A stretch of 12,811 bases of DNA, taken from NCBI GenBank assembly GCA_027001895.1, contig JALTLP010000258.1:1-12811 (forward strand). Reading direction: 5' to 3'. This document shows positions 1 through 6,982 of this stretch, piece by piece. Each line of letters begins with the position of its first letter. The stretch's first letter is position 1. This stretch comes from Chromatiales bacterium (GTDB lineage Bacteria > Pseudomonadota > Gammaproteobacteria > UBA6429 > Thiohalophilaceae). Under the pieces are notes generated by a model that worked only from the letters and a program-made list of their open reading frames with translations, ran no database searches and was not told the DNA's origin. The translations under genes and the position numbers were made by a program.

Positions 1-534
1 CGACACCCTGAGTTGTTCCAGTTGTAAATGAAGTTCTTTTATTCCTTCAACATAGGCATAAGCACCCTGTTCATTCGAACCACCATAAGGAACAACATAA
101 GGCCTGTAACCGGCGGATACAAGTTTGTTATAAAGTTCGGGAATGTCTTCACCTTTCCTGTTTTCGCCAGCCCAGTGTATTTTACAACCGAGCAGTTTAT
201 CCAGTAACAAATTCCCCTGTGGAGATCGCGGCTCTTCACCACCAAGTAAAAGGTGACACTGTAATCCCAGCCTTGCAGCAGCCGCTGCCGTCTGACGGCA
301 ATGGTTGGACTGTATTGCACCGGCAGTAATGATAGTATCGGCACCTTGTGCAACTGCATCACCAAGAATATATTCAAGCTTTCTGGTTTTATTACCACCC
401 AGTGCAAGACCACTGTTGTCATCACGCTTGATATATATTGTCGGGCCGCCGAGTATGCGCCCAAGATTCGCCAGTTTTTCAACCGGTGTCGGGAAAAATC
501 CAAGAGATTGTTTGGGCAGGCCGGATGTATTCAT
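1..534 (-). CDS. D-cysteine desulfhydrase / ACC deaminase family PLP enzyme (partial, C-terminus beyond window)
   Basis: Fold-type II pyridoxal-phosphate enzyme of the family that breaks D-cysteine into pyruvate, H2S and ammonia, or deaminates 1-aminocyclopropane-1-carboxylate. Reading down from the ATG at 532-534, the frame is open for 178 codons to the window edge. It shows PTPVEKLANL (residues 16-25), YIKRDDNSGLALGGNKTRK (34-52; K49 is the expected Schiff-base lysine) and the SNHCRQT substrate-loop motif (76-82), followed by PYGGSNEQGA. Full-length relatives have about 330 residues, so roughly the first half is present. The residues that separate desulfhydrase from ACC deaminase lie in the missing half; D-cysteine desulfhydrase is the likelier activity for a gammaproteobacterium. 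The start lies 41 bases after the stop of the GGDEF-EAL gene on the same strand. No good Shine-Dalgarno sequence precedes the ATG, so it may be read through from upstream or start from a local promoter. The family call is firm, the exact substrate is not. Confidence 0.88.
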   Translation of the reverse strand, partial: MNTSGLPKQSLGFFPTPVEKLANLGRILGGPTIYIKRDDNSGLALGGNKTRKLEYILGDAVAQGADTIITAGAIQSNHCRQTAAAAARLGLQCHLLLGGEEPRSPQGNLLLDKLLGCKIHWAGENRKGEDIPELYNKLVSAGYRPYVVPYGGSNEQGAYAYVEGIKELHLQLEQLRVS

Positions 535-575
535 GGTGTTTTATAGTAACACATAAATTACCGGGCGGTGTACGC

Positions 576-2705
576 TCAGGAATTGGCTGAAAACCTGTCT
601 TCTATTGTTTTTATTTTTGCTATTAATTCATCCACCGGCAGTGCTTTTGAAAACAGGTAACCCTGAGCAACATCACAACCCAGATTTTCAAGCATCCTGA
701 GTGTTTCCAGATTCTCTACCCCTTCTGCAACAACCGAGTAATCAAAACTGTGCACCAGGTTGATAACAGACTTTACGATACTTGCATCACTTTCATTATT
801 AACCATGTCAAAAACAAAGGACTTGTCTATTTTAACTTCTGATACGGGCAGTCTTTTAAGATAACTTAATGATGAATAACCGGTACCAAAATCATCTATC
901 GAAAATCTGAGCTTCTGCATATTTTCGTCGGACATTATTTCTATAACCTGTTCCGGGTTATACATAATCGCACTTTCAGTTATTTCAGTCTTTATACCGT
1001 CGGTATGCATCTGATATTTATCACACAAACCTGCTACATATTCTGGTAAATCCGGGTTTGATAAATTTCTTGCCGATAAGTTTATCGCTATCTGTAAATC
1101 TATTCCTGCGTCCTGCCATTGCCGCCACTGTTTAAATGCCTGCTCCATGATCCAGTCACTCAGTTTATCAATTAGCCCGGAGTTTTCTGCAATCGGAATA
1201 AACTGGTCAGGAAATATCAGCCCCAGTTCTGGATGATACCAGCGTATTAACGCTTCAACCGATGTTACCCTGTTTTCTGTCAGTGATACTTTTGGCTGGT
1301 AGTGCAGTTCAAGCTGTTCGGTATCCAGTGCAGTTTGCAAATAGTCCATTAAAGATAAGCGTAACGGCGAGTACTTGTCGAAATCGGTTTTATAAACACA
1401 AATATTGCTCTTGTCTTTTTTTGCCTCGTACATAGCAACATCGGCAAGACGTACCAGTGCGGTATGTTCTTCTGCATGGATCGGATACATTGCAATACCG
1501 ATACTTGCACCAATTTTTATTGAATGATCATCCAGTGCAAAGCTGGGGAGTAACTGTTCATGAATCTTGTTGGCAACTTTTACCGCATCGGCTTCATTAA
1601 TATCCGGCAACACCATGGCAAATTCGTCACCCCCCAGTCGGCCAACCGTATCACTTTCACGAACAACTTCCGCCAGGCGTTGCGCGACATCCACCAGTAG
1701 CCTGTCACCTTCAGGGTGTCCGAGAGTATCGTTTACTTCCTTGAAATTATTCAGGTCCATAATAAAAACTGCAAAACTGGTACCGGTTCGTTGTGAGTGG
1801 GAAATTGTTTGCTGTAATTGTTCTGTCACCAGCACTCTGTTAGGTAAACCTGTTAATGGATCATGCATGGCCTCGTGCGCGATCTTGCTATTTAAAATTT
1901 GTAATTCCTGGGTACGTTCATGAACCCGTTCTTCGAGTGATTCATTTAAATCTGACAGTTCCTGCATAACCAGGTTACGTGAAGCAATGGTTTTTTTAAG
2001 TTGTAGACGCATTTGATTAAATGAATCGGCCAGAACCGCCAGCTCACCCTGACCGGGAATCACGATTTGCTCATCAAACCTGAATTCTGCAATATCCTGA
2101 GTACCCCTGGTTAATATTTTAATTGGCCTGAATATTTTATACTTAAATAATAAAATAATCGTTATACCCACAAACAGGCCAACAGCAATAGCAACTGCAA
2201 TAATTTCAAACATATTCCGCCTGGCAAGTGCTTCATAAGGTGTCCGGTCAATCCCGACCCAGGCATAAGCAAGCTTTTTTCCTTCAAAGATAACCGGCGT
2301 TTCAAAAAACAGAATATTTCGGTTGTTTTTCAGTTGCTCAACAACTGGTTGTATATCTACACTGTCTTCCGCCAGCTTAATCTGGCTGATATACCGGTTT
2401 TTAAAATCAAGATAATGCGTTAACGGTATTTTTTCTTCGTTAACAACCGTTGCAAAAACAATATCTTTCTGCTTGCTAGTGAATTCTGCATGGCTATTTA
2501 ATGTAACATCATCATATAAAAGCAATGGCTCGACGCTTACAGATGCAAGTAATTCAGCAATGGATTCACCGCGTGCCTGCAAAGCTTTATTCACCACCCG
2601 CACTTCATTGTTATACTGAAATACAGCATTGGCTCCCATTGCCAATAATATAATTGCAGAAATAAGAGTAAAAAACTGTGTTGAAAGACTTCTGGAATTT
2701 TTCAA
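576..2705 (-). CDS. Membrane HAMP-GGDEF-EAL cyclic-di-GMP signalling protein
   Basis: A 709-residue inner-membrane protein with both cyclic-di-GMP synthase and phosphodiesterase domains. Order: transmembrane helix about 9-29, periplasmic sensor region about 30-165, second helix about 166-188, HAMP about 190-240, coiled-coil linker about 240-275, GGDEF domain about 278-440 and EAL domain about 450-700. The active-site GGDEF (358-362) is intact, and an RESD inhibitory-site motif (349-352) lies five residues before it. EAL-domain catalytic motifs also look intact: EAL (485 region), NLSARN, TEITES, DDFGTGY (604-610), KID (625-627), AEGVE and the GYLFSK end motif. By sequence it could be bifunctional; the net activity in vivo is unknown. 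The start is a TTG at 2703-2705, preceded by a weak GGA; the ATG just upstream is out of frame and stops at once, and the next in-frame Met lies inside the first helix. It follows the PhnD-like gene by 11 bases, so the two are probably co-transcribed, and the periplasmic region may receive that protein's ligand signal. Confidence 0.93.
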   Translation of the reverse strand: MKNSRSLSTQFFTLISAIILLAMGANAVFQYNNEVRVVNKALQARGESIAELLASVSVEPLLLYDDVTLNSHAEFTSKQKDIVFATVVNEEKIPLTHYLDFKNRYISQIKLAEDSVDIQPVVEQLKNNRNILFFETPVIFEGKKLAYAWVGIDRTPYEALARRNMFEIIAVAIAVGLFVGITIILLFKYKIFRPIKILTRGTQDIAEFRFDEQIVIPGQGELAVLADSFNQMRLQLKKTIASRNLVMQELSDLNESLEERVHERTQELQILNSKIAHEAMHDPLTGLPNRVLVTEQLQQTISHSQRTGTSFAVFIMDLNNFKEVNDTLGHPEGDRLLVDVAQRLAEVVRESDTVGRLGGDEFAMVLPDINEADAVKVANKIHEQLLPSFALDDHSIKIGASIGIAMYPIHAEEHTALVRLADVAMYEAKKDKSNICVYKTDFDKYSPLRLSLMDYLQTALDTEQLELHYQPKVSLTENRVTSVEALIRWYHPELGLIFPDQFIPIAENSGLIDKLSDWIMEQAFKQWRQWQDAGIDLQIAINLSARNLSNPDLPEYVAGLCDKYQMHTDGIKTEITESAIMYNPEQVIEIMSDENMQKLRFSIDDFGTGYSSLSYLKRLPVSEVKIDKSFVFDMVNNESDASIVKSVINLVHSFDYSVVAEGVENLETLRMLENLGCDVAQGYLFSKALPVDELIAKIKTIEDRFSANS

Positions 2706-2716
2706 GCTAAATCCAT

Positions 2717-3598
2717 TTACTTTAATCTGGATATACCATAGTCATTGCCATATACATCGACAATAATTTTTCTATGCCCATTGAAATCCGGGTCTGTTGC
2801 AGGAACCAGTGCATCCAGATTTGCCTGCTTCAATACTGTTTTTCCTGCATCGTTATATTGCATGGCAATCAGTTCATTTTTTATGGTTTGTTTCATATTG
2901 TCCGGCAAGCTATTTCTGATCGCCCAGGGTAAATGAACCATGGGTTTTGTTTTTGCCAGAAATTTTAACTGTGAAATATCTATGCGTTTGCGTACATTAT
3001 CCAGTTGCATAACAACATCACCGGAGCCTGATGCATCTGCACGCCTGAAAAATGTTGAGATAATTGTGTTTGGAGGATTAATAGCAAATTTTTCAATGTA
3101 ATCACCTGCCTGTAAACCACCCTGTCGCAACAACCAGGTGGCGGCTATATAACTTTGCATTGCCCGCCGACTGCCACCAAACAAAACCGTTTTACCCTTT
3201 AAACCGGAAATACTGTTAATACCACTGTCACGGCGTACAATAATGGAACCTGCAATGGTTGATTTACCCAGTTCCTTGTTGACGGCAAACACATCGTAGT
3301 CATAGTGCAGATGAGAAACGATATAGTGATACTGGTTAAAGTGAACAATATCGTATTGCCCGGCCTTAACATTATTCCAGAAATGCCTAAATGACTTAGC
3401 CGTTTGCAAAATAACCTTATACCCGGTTATTTCCGTGAGATAAGCCGCCATCGGTGAAAATAGCCGGTAGGTTAACCTGACATTACGCCTTGGAAAAATA
3501 CCCAGGGTAATGGGCTTTTCGGCTGCAGATAACCGCCCCGCCGTGAATAACGGGGCCATTGTTGCCAGGCTAAGGGCTAAAAAATTACGACGCTTCAT
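2717..3598 (-). CDS. PhnD-like periplasmic substrate-binding protein (phosphate/phosphonate-type)
   Basis: An exported solute-binding protein of the PhnD/phosphonate-type family, about 293 residues from the chosen ATG at 3596-3598. The N-terminus MKRRNFLALSLA...LSAA is a signal peptide with twin arginines, compatible with Tat or Sec export. The mature part has the typical opening ITLGIFPRRNVRLTYRLF, then SPMAAYLTEITGYKV, the YDIVHFNQYHY strand and the GLKGKTVLFGG hinge region. A longer ORF starts at a TTG (3662-3664) with an AGGAG 11 bases before it, which would add 22 residues; I prefer the inner ATG because it puts the arginines at the very N-terminus, but the outer start is not excluded. 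No ABC permease or ATPase gene adjoins it. Its partner is the GGDEF-EAL gene 11 bases downstream, which suggests a sensing rather than a transport role. The usual Ser-rich phosphonate-binding loop is not obvious (GGSRRAMQSYIA in its place), so the ligand is unknown. Confidence 0.85.
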   Translation of the reverse strand: MKRRNFLALSLATMAPLFTAGRLSAAEKPITLGIFPRRNVRLTYRLFSPMAAYLTEITGYKVILQTAKSFRHFWNNVKAGQYDIVHFNQYHYIVSHLHYDYDVFAVNKELGKSTIAGSIIVRRDSGINSISGLKGKTVLFGGSRRAMQSYIAATWLLRQGGLQAGDYIEKFAINPPNTIISTFFRRADASGSGDVVMQLDNVRKRIDISQLKFLAKTKPMVHLPWAIRNSLPDNMKQTIKNELIAMQYNDAGKTVLKQANLDALVPATDPDFNGHRKIIVDVYGNDYGISRLK

Positions 3599-3743
3599 AT
3601 TTAGCGGTCCTGCAGTTGTTTTACTCTTTATATATCGTGATATATCGTGCATGACAGCAGCCAACTTTAATTAATCTCCTGCGCGACACGCAGACCAGAA
3701 CCAATATTCCAATTTTGTAACAAATTTTTTAAATACCCACATG

Positions 3744-3749
3744 ATTATA
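3744..3749 (-). promoter_or_regulatory. Candidate -10 box for the PhnD-like/GGDEF-EAL unit
   Basis: The minus strand reads TATAAT here, a perfect -10 hexamer, about 145 bases before the preferred ATG at 3598. No convincing -35 lies 16-18 bases upstream (TGCCGT at best), so an activator may be required or the match may be chance. The leader it implies contains a short CTGCG/CGCAG hairpin at 3679-3693, directly next to the AGGAG that precedes the alternative TTG start. Confidence 0.35.
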
Positions 3750-3792
3750 AAGGATTAAAAGAATTAACGGCATAGCAGTTGGGGCTTTAGCT

Positions 3793-3807
3793 CAGATCGA
3801 CGATCTG
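3793..3807. repeat. 15-base perfect palindrome, possible operator
   Basis: CAGATCG-A-CGATCTG, two 7-base arms around a single central base. It lies upstream of the candidate promoter of the PhnD-like gene and downstream of the terminator of the small membrane protein gene. No T-run follows, so it is not a terminator. It could be a dimeric regulator site; the regulator is not identifiable here. Confidence 0.3.
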
Positions 3808-3881
3808 TGAATAAATATGGATATAGGCGCTTTTTGTTGTCCACCTGGCCAGTAGAAAACACATGCGATTTCCACACACCT

Positions 3882-3917
3882 AAAAAAAACCGGCAAGCCT
3901 GAAAGGCTTGCCGGTTT
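3882..3917 (-). terminator. Rho-independent terminator of the 39-residue membrane protein gene
   Basis: A perfect 14-base-pair stem (3887-3900 with 3904-3917; GC-rich core CCGGCAAGCCT on the plus strand) closes on a 3-base loop. Read on the minus strand it is followed by eight T (plus-strand A run 3882-3889), the classic intrinsic terminator. It begins 22 bases after the stop of the small ORF at 3939-4058 and matches that gene's orientation. On the plus strand only three T follow, so it should act mainly on minus-strand transcripts. Confidence 0.88.
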
Positions 3918-3938
3918 AAATTCAGGGAAATCTTTTAA

Positions 3939-4058
3939 TTAATAAACGATTGTACGTGCAAGAAAAATCATTGCCAGGAAAAAACCGAACAAGGTAATCA
4001 TTAGCATGGTTAATGTACGTTTTACTGAAGAATCCTGGATATTTGCATCTGAACTCAT
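3939..4058 (-). CDS. 39-residue single-pass membrane protein, unknown function
   Basis: A small ORF below usual length cut-offs: ATG at 4056-4058, TAA at 3939-3941, 39 residues. It begins MSSDANIQDSSVKRTL, a polar, probably cytoplasmic tail of about 15 residues, followed by one hydrophobic helix (about 16-34) and a short ARTIVY tail. A strong AGAGGT ribosome binding site lies about six bases before the ATG, and a textbook terminator starts 22 bases after the stop, so the gene has its own start and end signals. I do not recognise the family. Size and layout resemble small accessory subunits of membrane complexes, but nothing here names a partner. The neighbouring genes (PhnD-like unit, DUF5062-like) do not look functionally linked. 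Confidence 0.75.
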   Translation of the reverse strand: MSSDANIQDSSVKRTLTMLMITLFGFFLAMIFLARTIVY

Positions 4059-4103
4059 AGAACACCTCTTATAAGTAATTGAATTTCAGGCAAGTTCTGC
4101 CCG

Positions 4104-4127
4104 CTAAAATGTAAATTTTAGTTTACA
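4104..4127. repeat. Overlapping inverted repeats upstream of the small membrane protein gene
   Basis: Two nested palindromes share this stretch: CTAAAAT-GTAA-ATTTTAG (4104-4121) and TGTAAA-N6-TTTACA (4110-4127). They sit 46-69 bases before the ATG of the 39-residue gene, where a promoter and operator would be expected. The alternating pairings could be a regulator site or an mRNA structure. AT-richness makes chance pairing easier, so confidence is low. Confidence 0.3.
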
Positions 4128-4331
4128 ATTTCAGTCAGGTATTAGCTATTCGAGAGTACTGATAGGCCAATAAGATAATTTATAAGCCTGATACCCACAG
4201 ATTGTGTACCTGAACATCCGTGATAAATAAATTCTGTAAAAACACGCCGGGTTACTATGCTGCCAGGGAAATTTAAAATACTATTAAGCCTGTATTCTGA
4301 ATGATAATCGCGGCTCACAGGGTGAAACTTT

Positions 4332-4592
4332 ATGAAAAAAATAAAGAATGAAACGGAACTGGTAAAAGGCGCAATTAATACCGGTGTAAAATTTGCCGAA
4401 CTCCGCGGTGCCGCAATATTCGAGCCTACCGATTCACAAAGCGAAAAAATTCTTTATATCTACCGCTTACTGGTACACGACAAACTGATACAACCCTTAC
4501 CCGAAGACCAGGTTTCGCAAAAAGCGATGCGGCACAAACTGGCTATCTGGTATGCAAAGCAATTACCCAAAGACCATCCGTTATTAAAATAA
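4332..4592 (+). CDS. DUF5062-like small protein
   Basis: An 86-residue soluble, probably helical protein with no signal peptide or membrane segment. The pattern ELVKGAINTGVKFAELRG near the N-terminus, then SEKILYIYRLLVHDKLIQPL and KLAIWYAKQLPKDHPLL at the end, fits what I remember of the DUF5062 family of marine gammaproteobacteria, which are of similar length and have no assigned function. The ATG follows CAGGGTG at a normal spacing. A GATAAT at 4303-4308 could be a -10 box, but no clear -35 is visible. Its TAA directly abuts the stop of the convergent gene, with no base between. The family name is from memory; the coding call is secure. Confidence 0.8.
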   Translation: MKKIKNETELVKGAINTGVKFAELRGAAIFEPTDSQSEKILYIYRLLVHDKLIQPLPEDQVSQKAMRHKLAIWYAKQLPKDHPLLK

Positions 4593-4973
4593 CTACTGAG
4601 TGACGTACATTTCTTTATTATCTGAAAGACGTGTCCAGCCTTTTATTATCCGATATATCACCCAGATAGTATTAGCCAGCAAAATAAAATAACCCACAAC
4701 AAATATCACTGTAGCGATACCAATAACTGTCCATAAAAGGCTGAACCAGAAAGTTTTAATCTGCCAGCGAAAATGCGATTCCAGCCAGGTACCCCGTACA
4801 TCATCTTTTTTTACGTAATTAATAATAACCCCGATAATAAAGGTGATACCAATAAAAAAGGCAGCGACCTGCATAGCATAAACAAATGTTGCCATGGTCT
4901 TATTGGATTGTTCCTGTTCTGCGTCTGCATGGGTTGTAATACCGGTTTCAGAAAGGCTGTTTGTCTGGTTCAT
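4593..4973 (-). CDS. DUF4870/COG3671-like small membrane protein
   Basis: A 126-residue membrane protein. A polar N-terminus (1-28) is followed by a hydrophobic helix at about 30-53, a cytoplasmic-looking loop with the family-like ESHFRWQIKTFW (65-76), and hydrophobic stretches at about 76-95 and 95-112. The H-R-W-Q-I-K-T-F-W string between the first and second helices is the mark of the DUF4870/COG3671 type, whose function is unknown. The ATG follows an AAGGAA ribosome binding site. A candidate promoter overlaps the end of the permease gene upstream on the same strand. It converges with the DUF5062-like gene. Confidence 0.82.
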   Translation of the reverse strand: MNQTNSLSETGITTHADAEQEQSNKTMATFVYAMQVAAFFIGITFIIGVIINYVKKDDVRGTWLESHFRWQIKTFWFSLLWTVIGIATVIFVVGYFILLANTIWVIYRIIKGWTRLSDNKEMYVTQ

Positions 4974-5005
4974 TTTTAATTCCTTTTTTTATAATAATGA
5001 CGTTT

Positions 5006-5033
5006 GTTATACGCGAATAAAAAAATAAATCAA
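5006..5033 (-). promoter_or_regulatory. Candidate sigma70 promoter of the DUF4870-like gene
   Basis: On the minus strand TTGATT (5028-5033) and TATAAC (5006-5011) are 16 bases apart. Transcription would start near 5000, giving a leader of about 27 bases with AAGGAA before the ATG. The -35 overlaps the stop codon of the upstream permease gene. Confidence 0.45.
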
Positions 5034-5782
5034 CTTAACAGGTACTTAACCAGCATAGCCGAAGACATTATGACCACTAAAACACGCAAATAAACTGGTT
5101 TTATTTTAATCAGGCAATGCGAACCCAGCCAGGCGCCAATCAACTGGCCGAGCATCATCACCATTGCCACTTGCCAGACATACTGACCTACAGCAATAAA
5201 AACGATAAAGGCTGCAATATTAGAAGAAAAATTTAATGCCTTTGCCCGAGCCGTTGCCTCGATAAACCCCATGCCACGTAAGAAAGCATTCGCTGTAGAA
5301 AAAAACGAACCTGTGCCCGGCCCAAACATGCCGTCATAACAACCAATAAAGGGGACAACAGTATACTGAAATGCTTTTTCTGATATTCTGGGTTTATGAC
5401 TCGTTTCATGGCTTTGTGGCGCAACGATAAAATAAGCCACAATAATAAAAAGCACAAACGGCACAATATAAGACAGAAAGTGCACATCTATCCATTGAAC
5501 AATAACTGCACCCAGCGCTGAACCAATAAATGAAAACAGCATCAGGAATTTAACATGCGGCCAGCTTATTTTTTTATGGCGAAACATCATGTAGCTGGAC
5601 ATTGCCGTACCAATACTACCCTGTAATTTATTGGTGCCAAGTGATGCCAGTGGCGGCACACCACTAATTAATAGCGCAGGTAATGTTAACAGCCCACCGC
5701 CACCGGCCAGTGTGTCTATTAAACCAGCCACAAGTGCAATGGCAAACAGGAATATATCAATGCTAAGTATACTAAAGTCCAG
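5030..5782 (-). CDS. TauE/SafE (TSUP) family membrane permease, probable CTG start
   Basis: A polytopic inner-membrane permease of the TauE/SafE family, which carries sulfite, organosulfonates or related anions, usually outward. The family signature AGLIDTLAGGGGLLTLPALL is present, with SLGTNKLQGSIGTA after it and the second-repeat equivalent GCYDGMFGPGTGSFF in the middle. About 250 residues and 7-8 helices are expected. The first ATG/GTG/TTG in frame is the GTG at 5731, which cuts off most of the first helix (233 residues). Between an in-frame TGA and that GTG, the only start with a good AGAAGGG at a 7-base spacing is a CTG at 5780-5782. It yields MDFSILSIDIFLFAIAL before the AGLID motif, restoring the usual N-terminal helix and length. 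Substrate is not predictable; no sulfur gene adjoins except possibly the desulfhydrase 4.5 kb away. Confidence 0.85.
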   Translation of the reverse strand: MDFSILSIDIFLFAIALVAGLIDTLAGGGGLLTLPALLISGVPPLASLGTNKLQGSIGTAMSSYMMFRHKKISWPHVKFLMLFSFIGSALGAVIVQWIDVHFLSYIVPFVLFIIVAYFIVAPQSHETSHKPRISEKAFQYTVVPFIGCYDGMFGPGTGSFFSTANAFLRGMGFIEATARAKALNFSSNIAAFIVFIAVGQYVWQVAMVMMLGQLIGAWLGSHCLIKIKPVYLRVLVVIMSSAMLVKYLLS

Positions 5783-5824
5783 AGTTCAGCCCTTCTATTG
5801 TAATATTTATGCTTTCAGCACCGC

Positions 5825-5830
5825 ATTATA
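5825..5830 (-). promoter_or_regulatory. Candidate -10 box of the TauE/SafE permease gene
   Basis: The minus strand has TATAAT here, in the short divergent gap, 43 bases before the proposed CTG start. A TTGTCA at 5851-5856 is a five-of-six -35 match but is 20 bases away, longer than the optimum. Confidence 0.35.
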
Positions 5831-5838
5831 TACCTTAT

Positions 5839-5844
5839 TATAAT
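5839..5844 (+). promoter_or_regulatory. Candidate -10 box just before the EamA gene start
   Basis: A perfect TATAAT ends five bases before the EamA ATG. If used, transcription would begin at or within the start codon and give a leaderless mRNA, which agrees with the lack of a Shine-Dalgarno sequence. No good -35 is seen at 16-18 bases. The alternative is a start site further upstream and a chance hexamer in AT-rich DNA. Confidence 0.3.
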
Positions 5845-5849
5845 GGCAT

Positions 5850-6707
5850 ATGACAAACACTCATAAAGGCCTGCTTGCTGTTCATTCGTCAGTTGTTATT
5901 TTCGGATTAACAGCCCTGTTCTCCAAACTTGTTACTCTGACAGCGCTGGAAATATCCATGCTACGCAGTATTTTTGCGGCCATTGTTATTGCAGTGTTGA
6001 TGCTATGGAACAGACAGTCACTGCAACTGTCTGCTAAAAAGGATTATGCCATTGCAGGCTTACTTGGAATACTGCTGGCAACGCACTGGGTTACTTATTT
6101 CCATGCCATGCAGGTTGCAACAATTGCTGTTGGTGTTATTGCCCTTTATACCTTCCCGATTATTACGGTTTTTCTTGAACCGCTGTTTCATGGTAACAGG
6201 CCACGGCTTAAAGATATTATCAGTGCGATATTTATGTTAATCGGGGTTTACCTGCTTACACCCGACTTTTCGGTTAACAACCAGACAACCCAGGGGATAT
6301 TATGGGGCATACTTTCTGCTTTGTTATTTTCTTTGCGGAATATCATACAGGGGCATTATTTTACCAACTACTCAGCTCGACACAGTCTGTTTTACCAGAC
6401 ACTGGTTACGTTTATTGTGCTAATGCCATTTTCTTATACTGTTATTCCAGAAGTAACGGATTACCAGTGGTTGCAGTTAGTTGTGCTCGGTATATTTTTT
6501 ACCGCTTTACCACATACATTGTTTGCATTTAGCCTGATAAACCTTAAAGCAAAAACAGCCAGCCTGGTTGCCTGCATACAGGTTGTTTATGCAACTTTCT
6601 TTGCAATACTCATTCTGAATGAATGGCCTGAACTGACCACAATAGCCGGTGGAATAATTATTATAAGTACTGCAATGTACGAATCATATACGACAGCCAG
6701 ATCGTAG
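5850..6707 (+). CDS. EamA/DMT-family transporter
   Basis: A 285-residue inner-membrane protein of the drug/metabolite transporter superfamily with two EamA repeats. About ten hydrophobic helices are visible, beginning LLAVHSSVVIFGLTALFSKL and including the first-repeat end VGVIALYTFPIITVFLEPLF and its second-repeat counterpart SLVACIQVVYATFFAILILNEWP. The NEWP segment near the last helix is typical of the family. These proteins export small metabolites or amino acids; the substrate cannot be read from sequence. It is divergent from the TauE/SafE permease with about 67 bases between proposed starts. No clear ribosome binding site precedes the ATG. Confidence 0.9.
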   Translation: MTNTHKGLLAVHSSVVIFGLTALFSKLVTLTALEISMLRSIFAAIVIAVLMLWNRQSLQLSAKKDYAIAGLLGILLATHWVTYFHAMQVATIAVGVIALYTFPIITVFLEPLFHGNRPRLKDIISAIFMLIGVYLLTPDFSVNNQTTQGILWGILSALLFSLRNIIQGHYFTNYSARHSLFYQTLVTFIVLMPFSYTVIPEVTDYQWLQLVVLGIFFTALPHTLFAFSLINLKAKTASLVACIQVVYATFFAILILNEWPELTTIAGGIIIISTAMYESYTTARS

Positions 6708-6726
6708 AACATGCTGATATATTAAA

Positions 6727-6957
6727 TTATTTATCCTTGTTATTGTTTTTTGTCTTTTTTAAAGCCAACTGATTTATGCCGTTTTTTTCTGCCTTATTCT
6801 TCTTTTTCTTTAGCTTGTGGTTTTTACCCCTGAGCACAGGTTTGCCCAGCAAGATGATAGCCTGACCATCTGCACTTACATAAACATCGGCACCCCCCGG
6901 GTAGACATTAGCAGCAATCAACAACATAGATAAAATTAAAATATAACGTGTATTCAT
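6727..6957 (-). CDS. Small secreted lysine-rich protein, unknown
   Basis: A 76-residue protein from the ATG at 6955-6957, which follows GAGGAAGATA, a good ribosome binding site. The longer ORF to 7047 overlaps the preceding gene and lacks one. Residues 1-20 (MNTRYILILSMLLIAANVYP) look like a signal peptide; a short segment DVYVSADGQAIILLGKPVL follows, and the last 35 residues are extremely basic, with a KLKKKKNK run and 14 lysines in the C-terminal half. I recognise no family. The gene lies 25 bases after the lipoprotein gene and probably shares its FNR-type promoter. A strongly cationic exported tail could bind the outer membrane, DNA, nucleotides or other anions; this is inference. Confidence 0.68.
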   Translation of the reverse strand: MNTRYILILSMLLIAANVYPGGADVYVSADGQAIILLGKPVLRGKNHKLKKKKNKAEKNGINQLALKKTKNNNKDK

Positions 6958-6982
6958 TATCTTCCTCGCGGATTTTAAGTAT

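Noticed and set aside
39..503. A 154-codon minus-strand open frame
   Set aside because: It is a shadow of the PLP enzyme, whose frame is open from 534 to the window edge and contains the GGNKTRK and SNHCRQT motifs.
3781..3810. The string GGGGCTTTAGCTCAG resembles the 5' end and D-arm of a tRNA
   Set aside because: The similarity stops after about 15 bases: no anticodon arm, no GGTTCGA-type T-loop and no matching acceptor strand follows. It could be a chance match or an old fragment, but not a tRNA gene.
5233..5487. Open frames on either strand inside the permease gene and similar ones inside other long genes
   Set aside because: They lie wholly within genes with clear family motifs, have no ribosome binding sites and show no recognisable protein features.
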